Both the position numbers and the translations under genes were made by a program. A stretch of DNA of 22,851 nt. It comes from an uncultured Candidatus Saccharibacteria bacterium (GTDB lineage: Bacteria; Patescibacteriota; Saccharimonadia; Saccharimonadales; Saccharimonadaceae). The notes beneath the pieces are model-generated. The model did not search any database. It was not told the DNA's origin and saw only the letters and a list, made by a program, of their open reading frames with translations. The stretch covers positions 1 to 22,851 of the forward strand of contig CALHWA010000034.1 of NCBI GenBank assembly GCA_938036845.1, written 5' to 3'. Position 1 is the stretch's first letter. The number at the start of each line of letters is the position of its first letter. Shown here piece by piece: positions 7,228 through 14,554 of this stretch.

Positions 7228-8547
7228 ATGAGAAAACCAACATTCGCAACAATCCAGCTTGAAAAGATCGTCGGTGGTGGGCAAGCCCTCGGCACGCTTG
7301 ATGATGGCCGCAAAGCCTTTGTCTGGGGTGGGTTACCGGGCGAGACCGTCACTATCCGCATCACCAAGAAAAAGTCGCACTTCGTCGAAGGAGTGGTGAC
7401 TGAGGTGCTGACTGCTTCGCCCGAGCGCATCACGCCACGCGACCCTGAGAGTTACCTCAGCACCAGCCCATGGCAAATTATGCCGCTGGCCAGCGAGCAG
7501 CATTACAAGGCGGCGCTGATCGAGGAGGCCTTTGAGCTGCACGATATCGTCTTGCCAGAGCCAATTGACGTTTTTTGCGATGATATACCCTATGGCTATC
7601 GCAATAAAGTTGAGCTCAGTTGGTATAGCGATAGTGCGCTAGACGGCACCGAGACGCTCGACCTCGCGTTCTTTCGGCGGGGGAGCAAGGGTAAGATTGT
7701 CGTTGACGGGACAAGCTTAGCTCGGCCAGAGATCAACCAACTCGCCCGGCAGGTGCGCGACCTGCTGCGCACCAAGCAAGTGACAGCGCGCCAGCTCAAG
7801 ACACTCCTCATCCGCTGCGACCAGGCGGGCAACTGCGTGTGGCAGCTTTATACCAAAGACCGCCTGGGGGATGTTATGAGCCCAGACGAAGCCACCGCTT
7901 TATCAGCTCAGGGCGGCGAGATTATCTACTCCGACCCCCGTTCGCCAGCCAGTCGGATCACCGAGCGCCTAGCATGCTTTGGCGATCCTGTCTTGCAAGA
8001 TACCATTCTTGGCGTGCCGTTTCGCTACGCCACCGAAGGGTTCTTCCAAGTTAATCTACCGGTCTACGAGCAAGCACTGCGTGACATGCAGCGGTTCGTC
8101 CAGGTGCAGGATGGCACAGCACAACCCACGCTCGACCTCTATGCTGGGGTGGGGACGATCGGCCTGACGATTGGCAGTGATAGCGTCACGCTAGTAGAGA
8201 TCAACGCCGATGCGGTGCGTGAGATGCAGCGCAACATCCACCAGCTGGGCCGCACAAGCCAGGCCAAGGCCGTTCTCGCACCCAGCGAGCAAGCGCTAGA
8301 GCACATTACTCGCGATGCGCTTATCATCCTCGACCCACCACGCGCTGGCCTTCACGCCGATGTCATTACCAAACTCCTCGCCACCCAGCCGCAGCGCATC
8401 CTCTACCTCAGTTGCAACCCTGTCACCCAAGCGCGCGACGTGGCGCTTCTTGCTACGCACTATGGCATTGCCTACCACCGAGGCTACAACTTCTTCCCTC
8501 GCACGCCGCACAGTGAGCATTTGGTGGTGCTTGACCGGCTTACGTAG
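7228..8547 (+). CDS. RNA m5U methyltransferase, RlmD/TrmA family, without Fe-S cysteines
   Basis: Transfers a methyl group from SAM to C5 of a uridine in rRNA or tRNA. A TRAM RNA-binding domain occupies residues 1-60. The SAM motif LDLYAGVG is at 302-309, the DPPRAGL motif near 370-376, the nucleophile C396 in LSCNP, and the base E430 in HSEH. E. coli RlmD has a cluster-binding CGGC-type motif after TRAM; here the aligned stretch is S-T-S-P at 78-81, so a 4Fe-4S cluster is unlikely. Because TrmA lacks TRAM while this protein has it, the target (23S rRNA position or tRNA U54) cannot be assigned. Its length of 439 is normal for the RlmD group. It is on the same strand as the phosphoketolase-like gene but has its own promoter. 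Confidence 0.88.
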   Translation: MRKPTFATIQLEKIVGGGQALGTLDDGRKAFVWGGLPGETVTIRITKKKSHFVEGVVTEVLTASPERITPRDPESYLSTSPWQIMPLASEQHYKAALIEEAFELHDIVLPEPIDVFCDDIPYGYRNKVELSWYSDSALDGTETLDLAFFRRGSKGKIVVDGTSLARPEINQLARQVRDLLRTKQVTARQLKTLLIRCDQAGNCVWQLYTKDRLGDVMSPDEATALSAQGGEIIYSDPRSPASRITERLACFGDPVLQDTILGVPFRYATEGFFQVNLPVYEQALRDMQRFVQVQDGTAQPTLDLYAGVGTIGLTIGSDSVTLVEINADAVREMQRNIHQLGRTSQAKAVLAPSEQALEHITRDALIILDPPRAGLHADVITKLLATQPQRILYLSCNPVTQARDVALLATHYGIAYHRGYNFFPRTPHSEHLVVLDRLT

Positions 8548-8615
8548 TGGCTTTATATCGCTCTTATAAAAAAGTGATTCTTCACGATTCAGACATTGAG
8601 AAAGGAAATGCAAAA

Positions 8616-9074
8616 ATGAGCGCATTCATGATACAAATGCAAGTTATCTATACAGCTCTTATGGCTGGGATGATGCTTATGTATACTATTACTCTAGGAC
8701 GCTATTTTGATTATATTTTAAAACACAAGATACCTGGCGCATCTCAAAATTGGGCACTGTTTCATAATAATACTCGAGTGCAGATCTACCACACAGCTGT
8801 ATTGGTTGGCCACGCAATGTTGTCGATAATTTCTCTCGCTACCAACTATACGAGAGAGCCGGCTCCACTCGTGGTTGCAGCGGCTGTTCCATTTCTCATG
8901 CTTACCACTCATATGGTAACTGGCTTTGCCAAGGCGGAATTTTTTGTCAATGGTGCGCAGCGATTGGATGATGAGAAGACAGTAAAAACATATCTTGCAT
9001 GGAATATGCCACTCCATATCACATACACTCTCCTCTATGCTGTATCGGCCGCTCTTTTGCTTACATTGTTATAG
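8616..9074 (+). CDS. Small four-helix membrane protein, unknown (DUF1772-like layout)
   Basis: 152 residues with four hydrophobic segments (about 8-28, 60-80, 87-107 and 128-150). The arrangement of a first helix, an N-x-R-V-x-x-YH motif before helix 2 and a polar stretch before helix 4 resembles the DUF1772 group, but I cannot confirm membership. The ATG at 8616 is chosen because AGAAAGGAAA lies just upstream; an earlier in-frame TTG at 8547 has no such support. The nearby bases are more AT-rich than the neighbouring methyltransferase gene. Confidence 0.6.
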   Translation: MSAFMIQMQVIYTALMAGMMLMYTITLGRYFDYILKHKIPGASQNWALFHNNTRVQIYHTAVLVGHAMLSIISLATNYTREPAPLVVAAAVPFLMLTTHMVTGFAKAEFFVNGAQRLDDEKTVKTYLAWNMPLHITYTLLYAVSAALLLTLL

Positions 9075-9121
9075 ATCTCAATCGCCAAGGGTCATGAGGA
9101 AATGAGAGAACGTTTATCTTA

Positions 9122-9150
9122 TTGACACACTCGCCATATATTGATATATA
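9122..9150 (+). promoter_or_regulatory. Strong promoter upstream of the unknown gene at 9186; twin of the promoter at 18334
   Basis: Consensus TTGACA at 9122-9127, a 17-base spacer and TATATA at 9145-9150. Aligned with 18334-18362, most positions agree, including the spacer. The predicted start near 9157 coincides with the first base of a perfect 9-bp hairpin (9157-9165 with 9172-9180, one G-U pair), which would cap the 5' end of the transcript. Confidence 0.7.
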
Positions 9151-9185
9151 TATTAGCTTTTGAGTTATCCTACTCAGAAGCTTCC

Positions 9186-9605
9186 ATGACAAGCAGAGAG
9201 GTTGTGAGCAAAATGGCTCAGCTGATCCCTGTAGCAGTCCTCCGTGAATACCAGATGGATGAGGAGAACTATCTGAGGAGCCAGATGGCCTACCGAGCTA
9301 GGCGAATCGCAAGCTTCAAAGAGCGGGACATCCCGCATATCGTCGAGCGATTTACCAGCGAAGTAAGAGATCGCGATGTGCAAGATTGTGTGCTATGTCT
9401 CTACATTCTTGAAGATTTAAGTATCATCAAGGATAGTGACAGCTGCACACAGGCTTTACGCCACGCGCTACAGCAAGTCGACTCACGTGTCACCGATGTC
9501 TATATTGGCTCCAACCGAGCATACGGGACATCCTATGACGCAGACTTTCGGACATGCAACGTTTTTGTTGCCTTCGGATCAGGAGAGGAGGAGTCTGCAG
9601 GCTAA
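9186..9605 (+). CDS. Unknown soluble protein
   Basis: About 139 residues, no transmembrane segment, mixed helix-rich composition with many Arg, Glu and Asp; no family recognised. The start is uncertain. The ATG at 9186 follows a leader hairpin but has no ribosome binding site, and the ATG at 9213 has GAGAGG about ten bases upstream. It is transcribed from the strong promoter at 9122 and ends at a terminator at 9611, so it is a single-gene unit. The near identity of its promoter with that of the structured RNA at 18369 is the only clue to function. Confidence 0.55.
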   Translation: MTSREVVSKMAQLIPVAVLREYQMDEENYLRSQMAYRARRIASFKERDIPHIVERFTSEVRDRDVQDCVLCLYILEDLSIIKDSDSCTQALRHALQQVDSRVTDVYIGSNRAYGTSYDADFRTCNVFVAFGSGEEESAG

Positions 9606-9610
9606 AGAAG

Positions 9611-9682
9611 CCTCGCGGCGAACCTCTGACTCGCCTTGCTGCTTGTCATGTTCGCCCTGTGAGGAGCATTTGGTGTTTTTTC
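9611..9682 (+). terminator. Rho-independent terminator of the gene at 9186
   Basis: CCTC (9611-9614) pairs with GAGG (9661-9664) and GGCGAAC (9617-9623) pairs perfectly with GTTCGCC (9650-9656). A run of T follows at 9675-9681. The inner loop is long (26 nt), which is unusual for a simple terminator. The bases from 9683 to 9770 show nothing else. Confidence 0.6.
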
Positions 9683-9770
9683 TGTCGATAGTGAGCACAC
9701 CTTTGAATTATCTTATTACGCAATTATTGCCTTACATCGCGGGCCAAGAACAGGAGCGACAGTGTTGGAT

Positions 9771-9799
9771 TAGACACCCGCATGCTAATAGGCTATAAT
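9771..9799 (+). promoter_or_regulatory. Promoter (TAGACA-17-TATAAT), leaderless
   Basis: TAGACA at 9771-9776 and TATAAT at 9794-9799, separated by 17 bases. The ATG at 9807 is seven bases after the -10 box. Confidence 0.7.
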
Positions 9800-9806
9800 A
9801 AGTTTT

Positions 9807-10325
9807 ATGCGACGCTCTACCCGAAGAAAGATTATTATCGTTGGAGTTCTCCTTATAACGTACAGTGCTATTACGTACGGTCTTCCCTATCTGCTTTTGG
9901 ATGCACCGTTCGCACGGGTTAATGCAACTGAGACGCTCAAGGAGCGCTTTTCTCGCGAGTATACGCAATCGCTCGATGTCAAATATAGCAAAGGGTCGCC
10001 TCAGCTCAGCCGCGAAAGCCCAAGTGGCACAGTGCTTGGCTACGTTACAGACACGAAGACACGCCAGAAGCTGCTCCAAGCTCAGCCTTTTGCCGATTGC
10101 TCTGGTGGCTGCTCGTCGTGGCAATCGTATAGTGAGTATGGCAAAATATCACCACTGCTTAGTATCGAGCAAAATTCATCACCCGACTCGCGCAACATTC
10201 TTCGCGCAGCAACAGGAGAGGGAGGTCAGTGTGTTGCTCGCTACCGCCCAGAGTCGCACGGTGAGATATTCTGCTTGTCACCTTCGACAGGAGCGTTTGC
10301 GTATGGGTATGATGGTGTATCGTAG
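9807..10325 (+). CDS. Membrane-anchored extracytoplasmic protein, unknown
   Basis: 172 residues with a basic N-terminus (MRRSTRRK) and one hydrophobic segment at about 9-30 that fits a signal anchor; no lipobox cysteine is present. The remainder is polar and probably lies outside the membrane. It contains four cysteines (C-S-G-G-C in the middle, two more later) that could form disulfides. No family recognised. The start is set by the leaderless promoter. Confidence 0.6.
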   Translation: MRRSTRRKIIIVGVLLITYSAITYGLPYLLLDAPFARVNATETLKERFSREYTQSLDVKYSKGSPQLSRESPSGTVLGYVTDTKTRQKLLQAQPFADCSGGCSSWQSYSEYGKISPLLSIEQNSSPDSRNILRAATGEGGQCVARYRPESHGEIFCLSPSTGAFAYGYDGVS

Positions 10326-10364
10326 GGGTGTAGCATTCTAATCTCGATCGACTCCCACCTCACT

Positions 10365-10670
10365 CTATATTGGGGGGACTACGACAACTTGTTCAGTATC
10401 TCCAAACTTACGGCCATATAGCCATGTAGGACCGCCATGCTGCTGAAGTTCAGCAATGATAGAAGGTGAGGTAATAGTGTCTCTTGTCGTTTGAAGATAC
10501 TCTTGCTCGCTCATACCCTGTTGGATGTGATGTTTTCTCAGAACGACACCATGCTCGTACACTCTCTGCATAATTTCATCGAGATTGGCTGGAATGTGGA
10601 GATCTGGCGTTTCTTCTCTCGCGTCTTCAGGAGAAGGGGTAGATCGATTATTAGAAGAATTATCATTCAA
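10365..10670 (-). CDS. Unknown small protein
   Basis: 101 residues with a disordered, Ser/Asn-rich N-terminus of about 25 residues and then a helical segment followed by a strand-rich tail ending VVVVPPI. No ribosome binding site is visible before the ATG, and the codon before it is a stop in this frame, so the start can only be here or later. It lies 26 bases behind the paralogue gene at 10697 and probably shares its transcript. Confidence 0.45.
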   Translation of the reverse strand: MNDNSSNNRSTPSPEDAREETPDLHIPANLDEIMQRVYEHGVVLRKHHIQQGMSEQEYLQTTRDTITSPSIIAELQQHGGPTWLYGRKFGDTEQVVVVPPI

Positions 10671-10696
10671 AACGAATCACCGCATTAAACTTCGCT

Positions 10697-10951
10697 CTAG
10701 CTATTCATTAAGTTTTGGTTACAGGCTTTAATAATGTGATTGCTCAGGTTGATGATTGTCTGCCGATCAGCGACGCCCATTACCTCTTGCAGCCATTCCC
10801 AGCCTTTTGTGTCAGGTGCATAATCGCCCATCGTAAGCTCGCCGATCACCCGTGTAAGATCAAACCATTCTTTCGCGGTAAAGGTGATAGTGACGGGCTT
10901 GTCGAAGTCGTTTTTCTTGCCTGAACTCGACGTTGGGTTAGTGGGTGACAT
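10697..10951 (-). CDS. Small soluble protein, paralogue of the gene at 11310
   Basis: 84 residues. The core PVTITFTAKEWFDLTRVIGE with a following LT-x-GDYAP...WEWL aligns with PVTLVLTNEEVSRLMELITE and LT-x-GPYAP...WKWL of the other paralogue, so both contain a shared domain of about 45 residues: a strand, a long helix, a Gly-x-Tyr-Ala-Pro turn, and a Trp-x-Trp-Leu helix. AAAGGAG lies five bases before the ATG. Function unknown; no DNA-binding or catalytic motif is obvious. Confidence 0.6.
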   Translation of the reverse strand: MSPTNPTSSSGKKNDFDKPVTITFTAKEWFDLTRVIGELTMGDYAPDTKGWEWLQEVMGVADRQTIINLSNHIIKACNQNLMNS

Positions 10952-11003
10952 ATAAACTCCTTTGTGGTATTAGTGCTACACTAAACATATCTCGAGTTGC
11001 ATT

Positions 11004-11173
11004 TTAAATCAAGTACAACTGTGGTGGGTAGACAAAGTTAGAGTGCGGCTCTATCTCGATCCATTCCGCATTTCCAACAAGGTCAATGGTAGTACTTTTT
11101 CCCAGAACTCTTCTCGCGCAACGCGTCGCTCCCTGATCCTTTGCTTGTACAGTTCATCTGTCTCGTGCAGCAC
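11004..11173 (-). pseudogene. Possible frameshifted small gene
   Basis: From a GTG at 11173 one frame reads 40 residues, rich in charged helix residues (DELYKQRIRERRVAREEFWEK), to a stop at 11051. The neighbouring frame reads on from near the A5 run (11096-11100) with STTIDLVGNAEWIEIEP and ends at 11004. One base gained or lost in the A run would join them into a plausible protein of about 55 residues. No clear ribosome binding site is seen. It may be a true decay product, a sequencing error, or chance. The rest of 10952-11309 shows nothing I can support. Confidence 0.3.
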
Positions 11174-11309
11174 ATCGGAAGTAAGGCTTCAAGATATAGA
11201 ATACCCAAAAAGGATATAAAAAACAGATACACTCATTATATAGGTGTAGTCTATCTGTGCGCCCCTTATAGCTGGGATGATGATTCTATGCTATTCTTTA
11301 GGGTATTCT

Positions 11310-11570
11310 TTATTTGTCGCTAGGCGAAGTAGGAGCGTCTCGAAATTGTCTCAGTTTTTCGAACAGGTCATGATAATAGTCTACAGGTGGAAAATCTAGC
11401 ACATTCTCCAGCCATTTCCATTCCTCGTCGGTAGGCGCATAGGGGCCAAGCGTGAGCTCAGTAATAAGTTCCATTAGCCTGCTCACTTCTTCATTCGTTA
11501 GCACAAGCGTCACAGGCTCGTCTAGCATTTTGCGTATGACCTTATCGTATCTATCCGTATTATTCGACAT
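11310..11570 (-). CDS. Small soluble protein, paralogue of the gene at 10697
   Basis: 86 residues from MSNNTDRYDK. The ATG at 11570 is preferred to the one at 11579 because AAGGA then lies at a normal nine-base spacing. It contains the same PVT-x7-E, ELT-x-G-x-YAP and W-x-WL core as the 10697 gene, with a different tail. A TATAGT lies at 11620-11625 on this strand, with a TTGACA about 21 bases above it (too long for a standard spacer). Function unknown. Confidence 0.6.
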   Translation of the reverse strand: MSNNTDRYDKVIRKMLDEPVTLVLTNEEVSRLMELITELTLGPYAPTDEEWKWLENVLDFPPVDYYHDLFEKLRQFRDAPTSPSDK

Positions 11571-11667
11571 AATAGCCATTCCTTCCCGAGGGTTAGTTTA
11601 TTGTGTTAATTCTAAAAATACTATAAGACCCCCGTTAGTGCAAGCATGTCAAACTAATTACTTTGCA

Positions 11668-13989
11668 CTACTCAGCACGGGACGCCACCACAAAGCGCCG
11701 GCCCACACGCCGAGCCCACCACCATTGCAGTATGGTTACTGGAACAATAATGGCAATGCTGGGCCAGAGGAGGAGTAGGTTCGGCGGGGTGAAATCGAAG
11801 AACTCACGGAGTGGGATAATGGCAAAGCTCACCACTGTCACGAGCAATACAGCAAGCATATACAGCATGTGTGCAAGATGAGCCCGCTTATCTAACCGGA
11901 CACCAAGCATGCGGCCAGCCAAAAATACCAGATATACGCCATAGAAGGTCGCTACCAGCACTGTCATCGTTGCTACCTCGCCAAGGCGATCTGGATAGAG
12001 TGTGCGGCCAAGCCAATACACGCTAGCCACTGCCACCCCTGTGAGCACTGCAATTGGCGCCACCGCCAGCAGGGTGTCGTGCCAGAAGCGCCGCGGGTCA
12101 ATCCGGTGCCGCGGTGAGGGCGGAAAGAGCGTCCACATAATGGTCGGCATCGTCACGAGGAAGATATTCATAAAGGTAAGGTGGCGCGGCGCATATGGGT
12201 ACATAATGCCGAGAGTGAGGGTAATGGCGAGTAGCACCACACCATAGATGATCTTATGGAAGAAGAGCACACCGATGAGCTCGATGGCTTGCATGATGCG
12301 ATTACCCAGCTGCATTCCCAGGGGTAGCGAGGTGAAGGAGTTGTTGAGCAGGATGATATCGGCAACACGCCGACTAGCTGGTGCACCAGCATACATCGCC
12401 ACGCCAAGGTCGGCTCGCTTGAGCGCCAAGGCATCATTGACGCCATCGCCCACCATGCCAGTGAATCGCCCTTGGTCTGAGAAGTGCGCAATGAGCCGCT
12501 CCTTTTGCTCCGGCAAAACACGGGCAAAGATGGTATGTGTATCGGCCGCCTCGGCAAACGCTGCATCATCGAGCTGGGCAAGCTCTGCCCCAGTGATAGC
12601 TGCCTCGGGTCGATGGATCCCCGCTGCCTTGGCGATATAGCTGACCGTCCGCGGGTTGTCTCCACTGATAACGCGAATCGTCACTCCTTGGCCCTGCAAA
12701 AACTGCACCGTATCGACCACGCCATGGCGCAGACTATTGCGCAGGACGATTGCCCCCAGCGGCTGGCCCGAGCTAGCGGTGAGCTGCTTGAGTGGCACGG
12801 TGTTATCAGCAAAGCGAGCCAGCAAGAGGACGCGCAGGCCGTCATTTGCCCAAGTATCGATCTGGGCTTGCTGGGCAGGCGAGAGCGGGGCAAGCCGCGC
12901 CACGAACTCTGGTGCGCCTAGCATCAGCGTCTGCACTGAGCCATCAATCTCGGCCCGCACACCCGCCATTTTCCGGCTCGATGAGAACGCCATCACCTCT
13001 TGAACGTGGGCGGCGGGAGCCTGGTACGCGGCAAGAATTGCCTGGCCAGTCGCATTGCCACCACTAGTTTCGTGCGCAACCAGGGCAGCGTAGTGGGCGA
13101 GTTGTTCATCACTGGTCGATGCGCCGAACGACGCAGCGTGCTCGAAGGTCACGTCATCACTTGTCAAGGTACCCGTCTTATCCACGCAGAGCACGCCAAG
13201 CAGTGCCATTGCCTCAATCGCTGAAAGCTTCTGAGGCAGGACCTTAGCCTGAGCCAGGCGCAGCGAGCCAAAGGCAAGCAGGAGCGAACTCGCCAGGAGC
13301 AGCCCCTCCGGCACAACGGTAATCGCCGCGGTGATAATCGTCTTGAGGATGCTGACTGCCTGCAACCCCGCAATATGGTAGCGCGCGAAGATAAGCAGCG
13401 CTAACACCACTGCACCATAGGTGAGGACGGTAATAGCTCGCTGAATAGCCCGCTGAAGCGGTGTGGGCTGCGGTGCATACTGCTTGAGCACGGTGCTGAT
13501 TGCACCGGCTTTGGTGGCACTACCAACCGCCGTCACACGCGCATGTGCTGTGCCTGCCACCACTGTTGTGGCGGCATAGATGGTATCACCCGGTGCTTTG
13601 TCTACTGCGGCAGATTCACCCGTGAGCATGCTCTCATTTACCTCCAGGCCTTTTGCGTCGAGCACAACGCCGTCGGCGGGTAGCTCATCGCCAGTGTGTA
13701 GCGCAAGGGTATCGCCAACCTGCAGCGCATCATAAAGCACCTCGGTGATGGTACCATCGGCCTGGACAACGCGGGCACGTGGCGCGCTCATGAGCTCGAG
13801 CTTGCGCAGAGCGCGCTTGGCCCGAATCTCTTGCACGGCACCAATCAGCGAATTGACCATAATGACAAATGATATAAACCACGCATCGCGATACTCCTGC
13901 ACATAGACTAGCGCCATAGCAAGAAGCAAAATCGCCAGCACGATGGGCGAGACAAAGTTGCGCCGGATGATTGCTAGATAATCCTTCAT
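11668..13989 (-). CDS. P-type cation-transporting ATPase, CtpE-like
   Basis: ATP-driven ion pump in the cytoplasmic membrane. The order is typical: N-terminal helices, an actuator domain with TGES (123-126), a membrane motif PEGL (227-230), the phosphorylated D270 in DKTGT, a nucleotide-binding domain, the hinge GDGVND (514-519), and about six C-terminal helices. PEGL followed by long helix M5 and a K-L-x-AIE link resembles mycobacterial CtpE, linked to calcium uptake, more than heavy-metal CPx pumps; no CPC is present. At 773 residues it is a little short because the N-terminal extension is minimal. It starts five bases past the end of the upstream gene, so the two form an operon. A TAAAAT six bases before the ATG could also give a leaderless mRNA of its own. 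Confidence 0.9.
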   Translation of the reverse strand: MKDYLAIIRRNFVSPIVLAILLLAMALVYVQEYRDAWFISFVIMVNSLIGAVQEIRAKRALRKLELMSAPRARVVQADGTITEVLYDALQVGDTLALHTGDELPADGVVLDAKGLEVNESMLTGESAAVDKAPGDTIYAATTVVAGTAHARVTAVGSATKAGAISTVLKQYAPQPTPLQRAIQRAITVLTYGAVVLALLIFARYHIAGLQAVSILKTIITAAITVVPEGLLLASSLLLAFGSLRLAQAKVLPQKLSAIEAMALLGVLCVDKTGTLTSDDVTFEHAASFGASTSDEQLAHYAALVAHETSGGNATGQAILAAYQAPAAHVQEVMAFSSSRKMAGVRAEIDGSVQTLMLGAPEFVARLAPLSPAQQAQIDTWANDGLRVLLLARFADNTVPLKQLTASSGQPLGAIVLRNSLRHGVVDTVQFLQGQGVTIRVISGDNPRTVSYIAKAAGIHRPEAAITGAELAQLDDAAFAEAADTHTIFARVLPEQKERLIAHFSDQGRFTGMVGDGVNDALALKRADLGVAMYAGAPASRRVADIILLNNSFTSLPLGMQLGNRIMQAIELIGVLFFHKIIYGVVLLAITLTLGIMYPYAPRHLTFMNIFLVTMPTIMWTLFPPSPRHRIDPRRFWHDTLLAVAPIAVLTGVAVASVYWLGRTLYPDRLGEVATMTVLVATFYGVYLVFLAGRMLGVRLDKRAHLAHMLYMLAVLLVTVVSFAIIPLREFFDFTPPNLLLLWPSIAIIVPVTILQWWWARRVGRRFVVASRAE

Positions 13990-13993
13990 ATCG

Positions 13994-14485
13994 TTATTTT
14001 ACCTCTCCTCGATGATATTGACACTTCGCGGCAACCCGCCAACCACTGCGCGCGTCGCTATCTGCTTGATAAATATGGCCGTCCTTCACCTCATCAACGA
14101 GGATGAGGGCTGGGTTGTATGGCGCAAGGGTGCGATAGTACATAATGTCGCGATCGGTGATGCGCCCAAATCCGGGGAATATTTCGCGAAATTTCTGCCG
14201 GCCAAATTCGTCAAAATACTCTGGCTGACCCCGTGGCGGGAAGAATGTCTCAGCACGTAGGCCAATCCGTACAGCAATCTTCTTGACGTCGCCGAGAAGA
14301 AGGCGCGATGGCCCATAGACCAAGCAATAGAGCTGGCCGTCTGTCGCAAAAAACACCGATGCCTTGGCGGCAAGCCCCGCGGCAATATTGCGCGCCACCA
14401 CGCGATCGATCACTAGCTGCACGCCAAAGCGTGCGGCGAGAGCCTTTTGCACATATGCAACATCCATGTGGTTACCAAAGTCCAT
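13994..14485 (-). CDS. Unknown protein encoded upstream of the P-type ATPase
   Basis: 163 residues, soluble, no recognised domain. A central strand-rich part (SVFFATDGQLYCLVYG...LLLGDV) is followed by an aromatic, basic stretch (FFPPRGQPEYFDEFG, then IMYYRTLAPYNPALILVDEV). The gene is the first of a two-gene operon with the cation pump. Its stop overlaps the sequence that could serve as the pump's ribosome binding site or -10 box, which suggests a linked role. It is divergent from the helicase-nuclease gene. Confidence 0.6.
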   Translation of the reverse strand: MDFGNHMDVAYVQKALAARFGVQLVIDRVVARNIAAGLAAKASVFFATDGQLYCLVYGPSRLLLGDVKKIAVRIGLRAETFFPPRGQPEYFDEFGRQKFREIFPGFGRITDRDIMYYRTLAPYNPALILVDEVKDGHIYQADSDARSGWRVAAKCQYHRGEVK

Positions 14486-14492
14486 GATAGAT

Positions 14493-14498
14493 ATTATA
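14493..14498 (-). promoter_or_regulatory. -10 box (TATAAT) of the ATPase operon
   Basis: Perfect TATAAT on the minus strand, ending seven bases before the ATG at 14485; leaderless mRNA expected. Confidence 0.65.
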
Positions 14499-14539
14499 CC
14501 GGAATCTCGGCCTGGCCGCTAGAGTCGAGGCGGTGAGTG

Positions 14540-14548
14540 TGCGATAAT
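14540..14548 (+). promoter_or_regulatory. Extended -10 (TGCGATAAT) of the helicase-nuclease gene
   Basis: GATAAT at 14543-14548 preceded by TGC. The ATG at 14555 is six bases downstream. This decides the start over the in-frame GTG at 14537, which lies upstream of the -10 box. Confidence 0.6.
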
Positions 14549-14554
14549 GGAGAC

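Noticed and set aside
11131..11146. GFP C-terminal tag (DELYK) as vector contamination
   Set aside because: Only five residues match. The surrounding frame is not GFP, and the flanks are like the rest of the window.
14537..14554. GTG at 14537 as the start of the helicase-nuclease
   Set aside because: It lies upstream of the -10 box at 14543-14548; the ATG at 14555 has the same spacing as the other leaderless genes.
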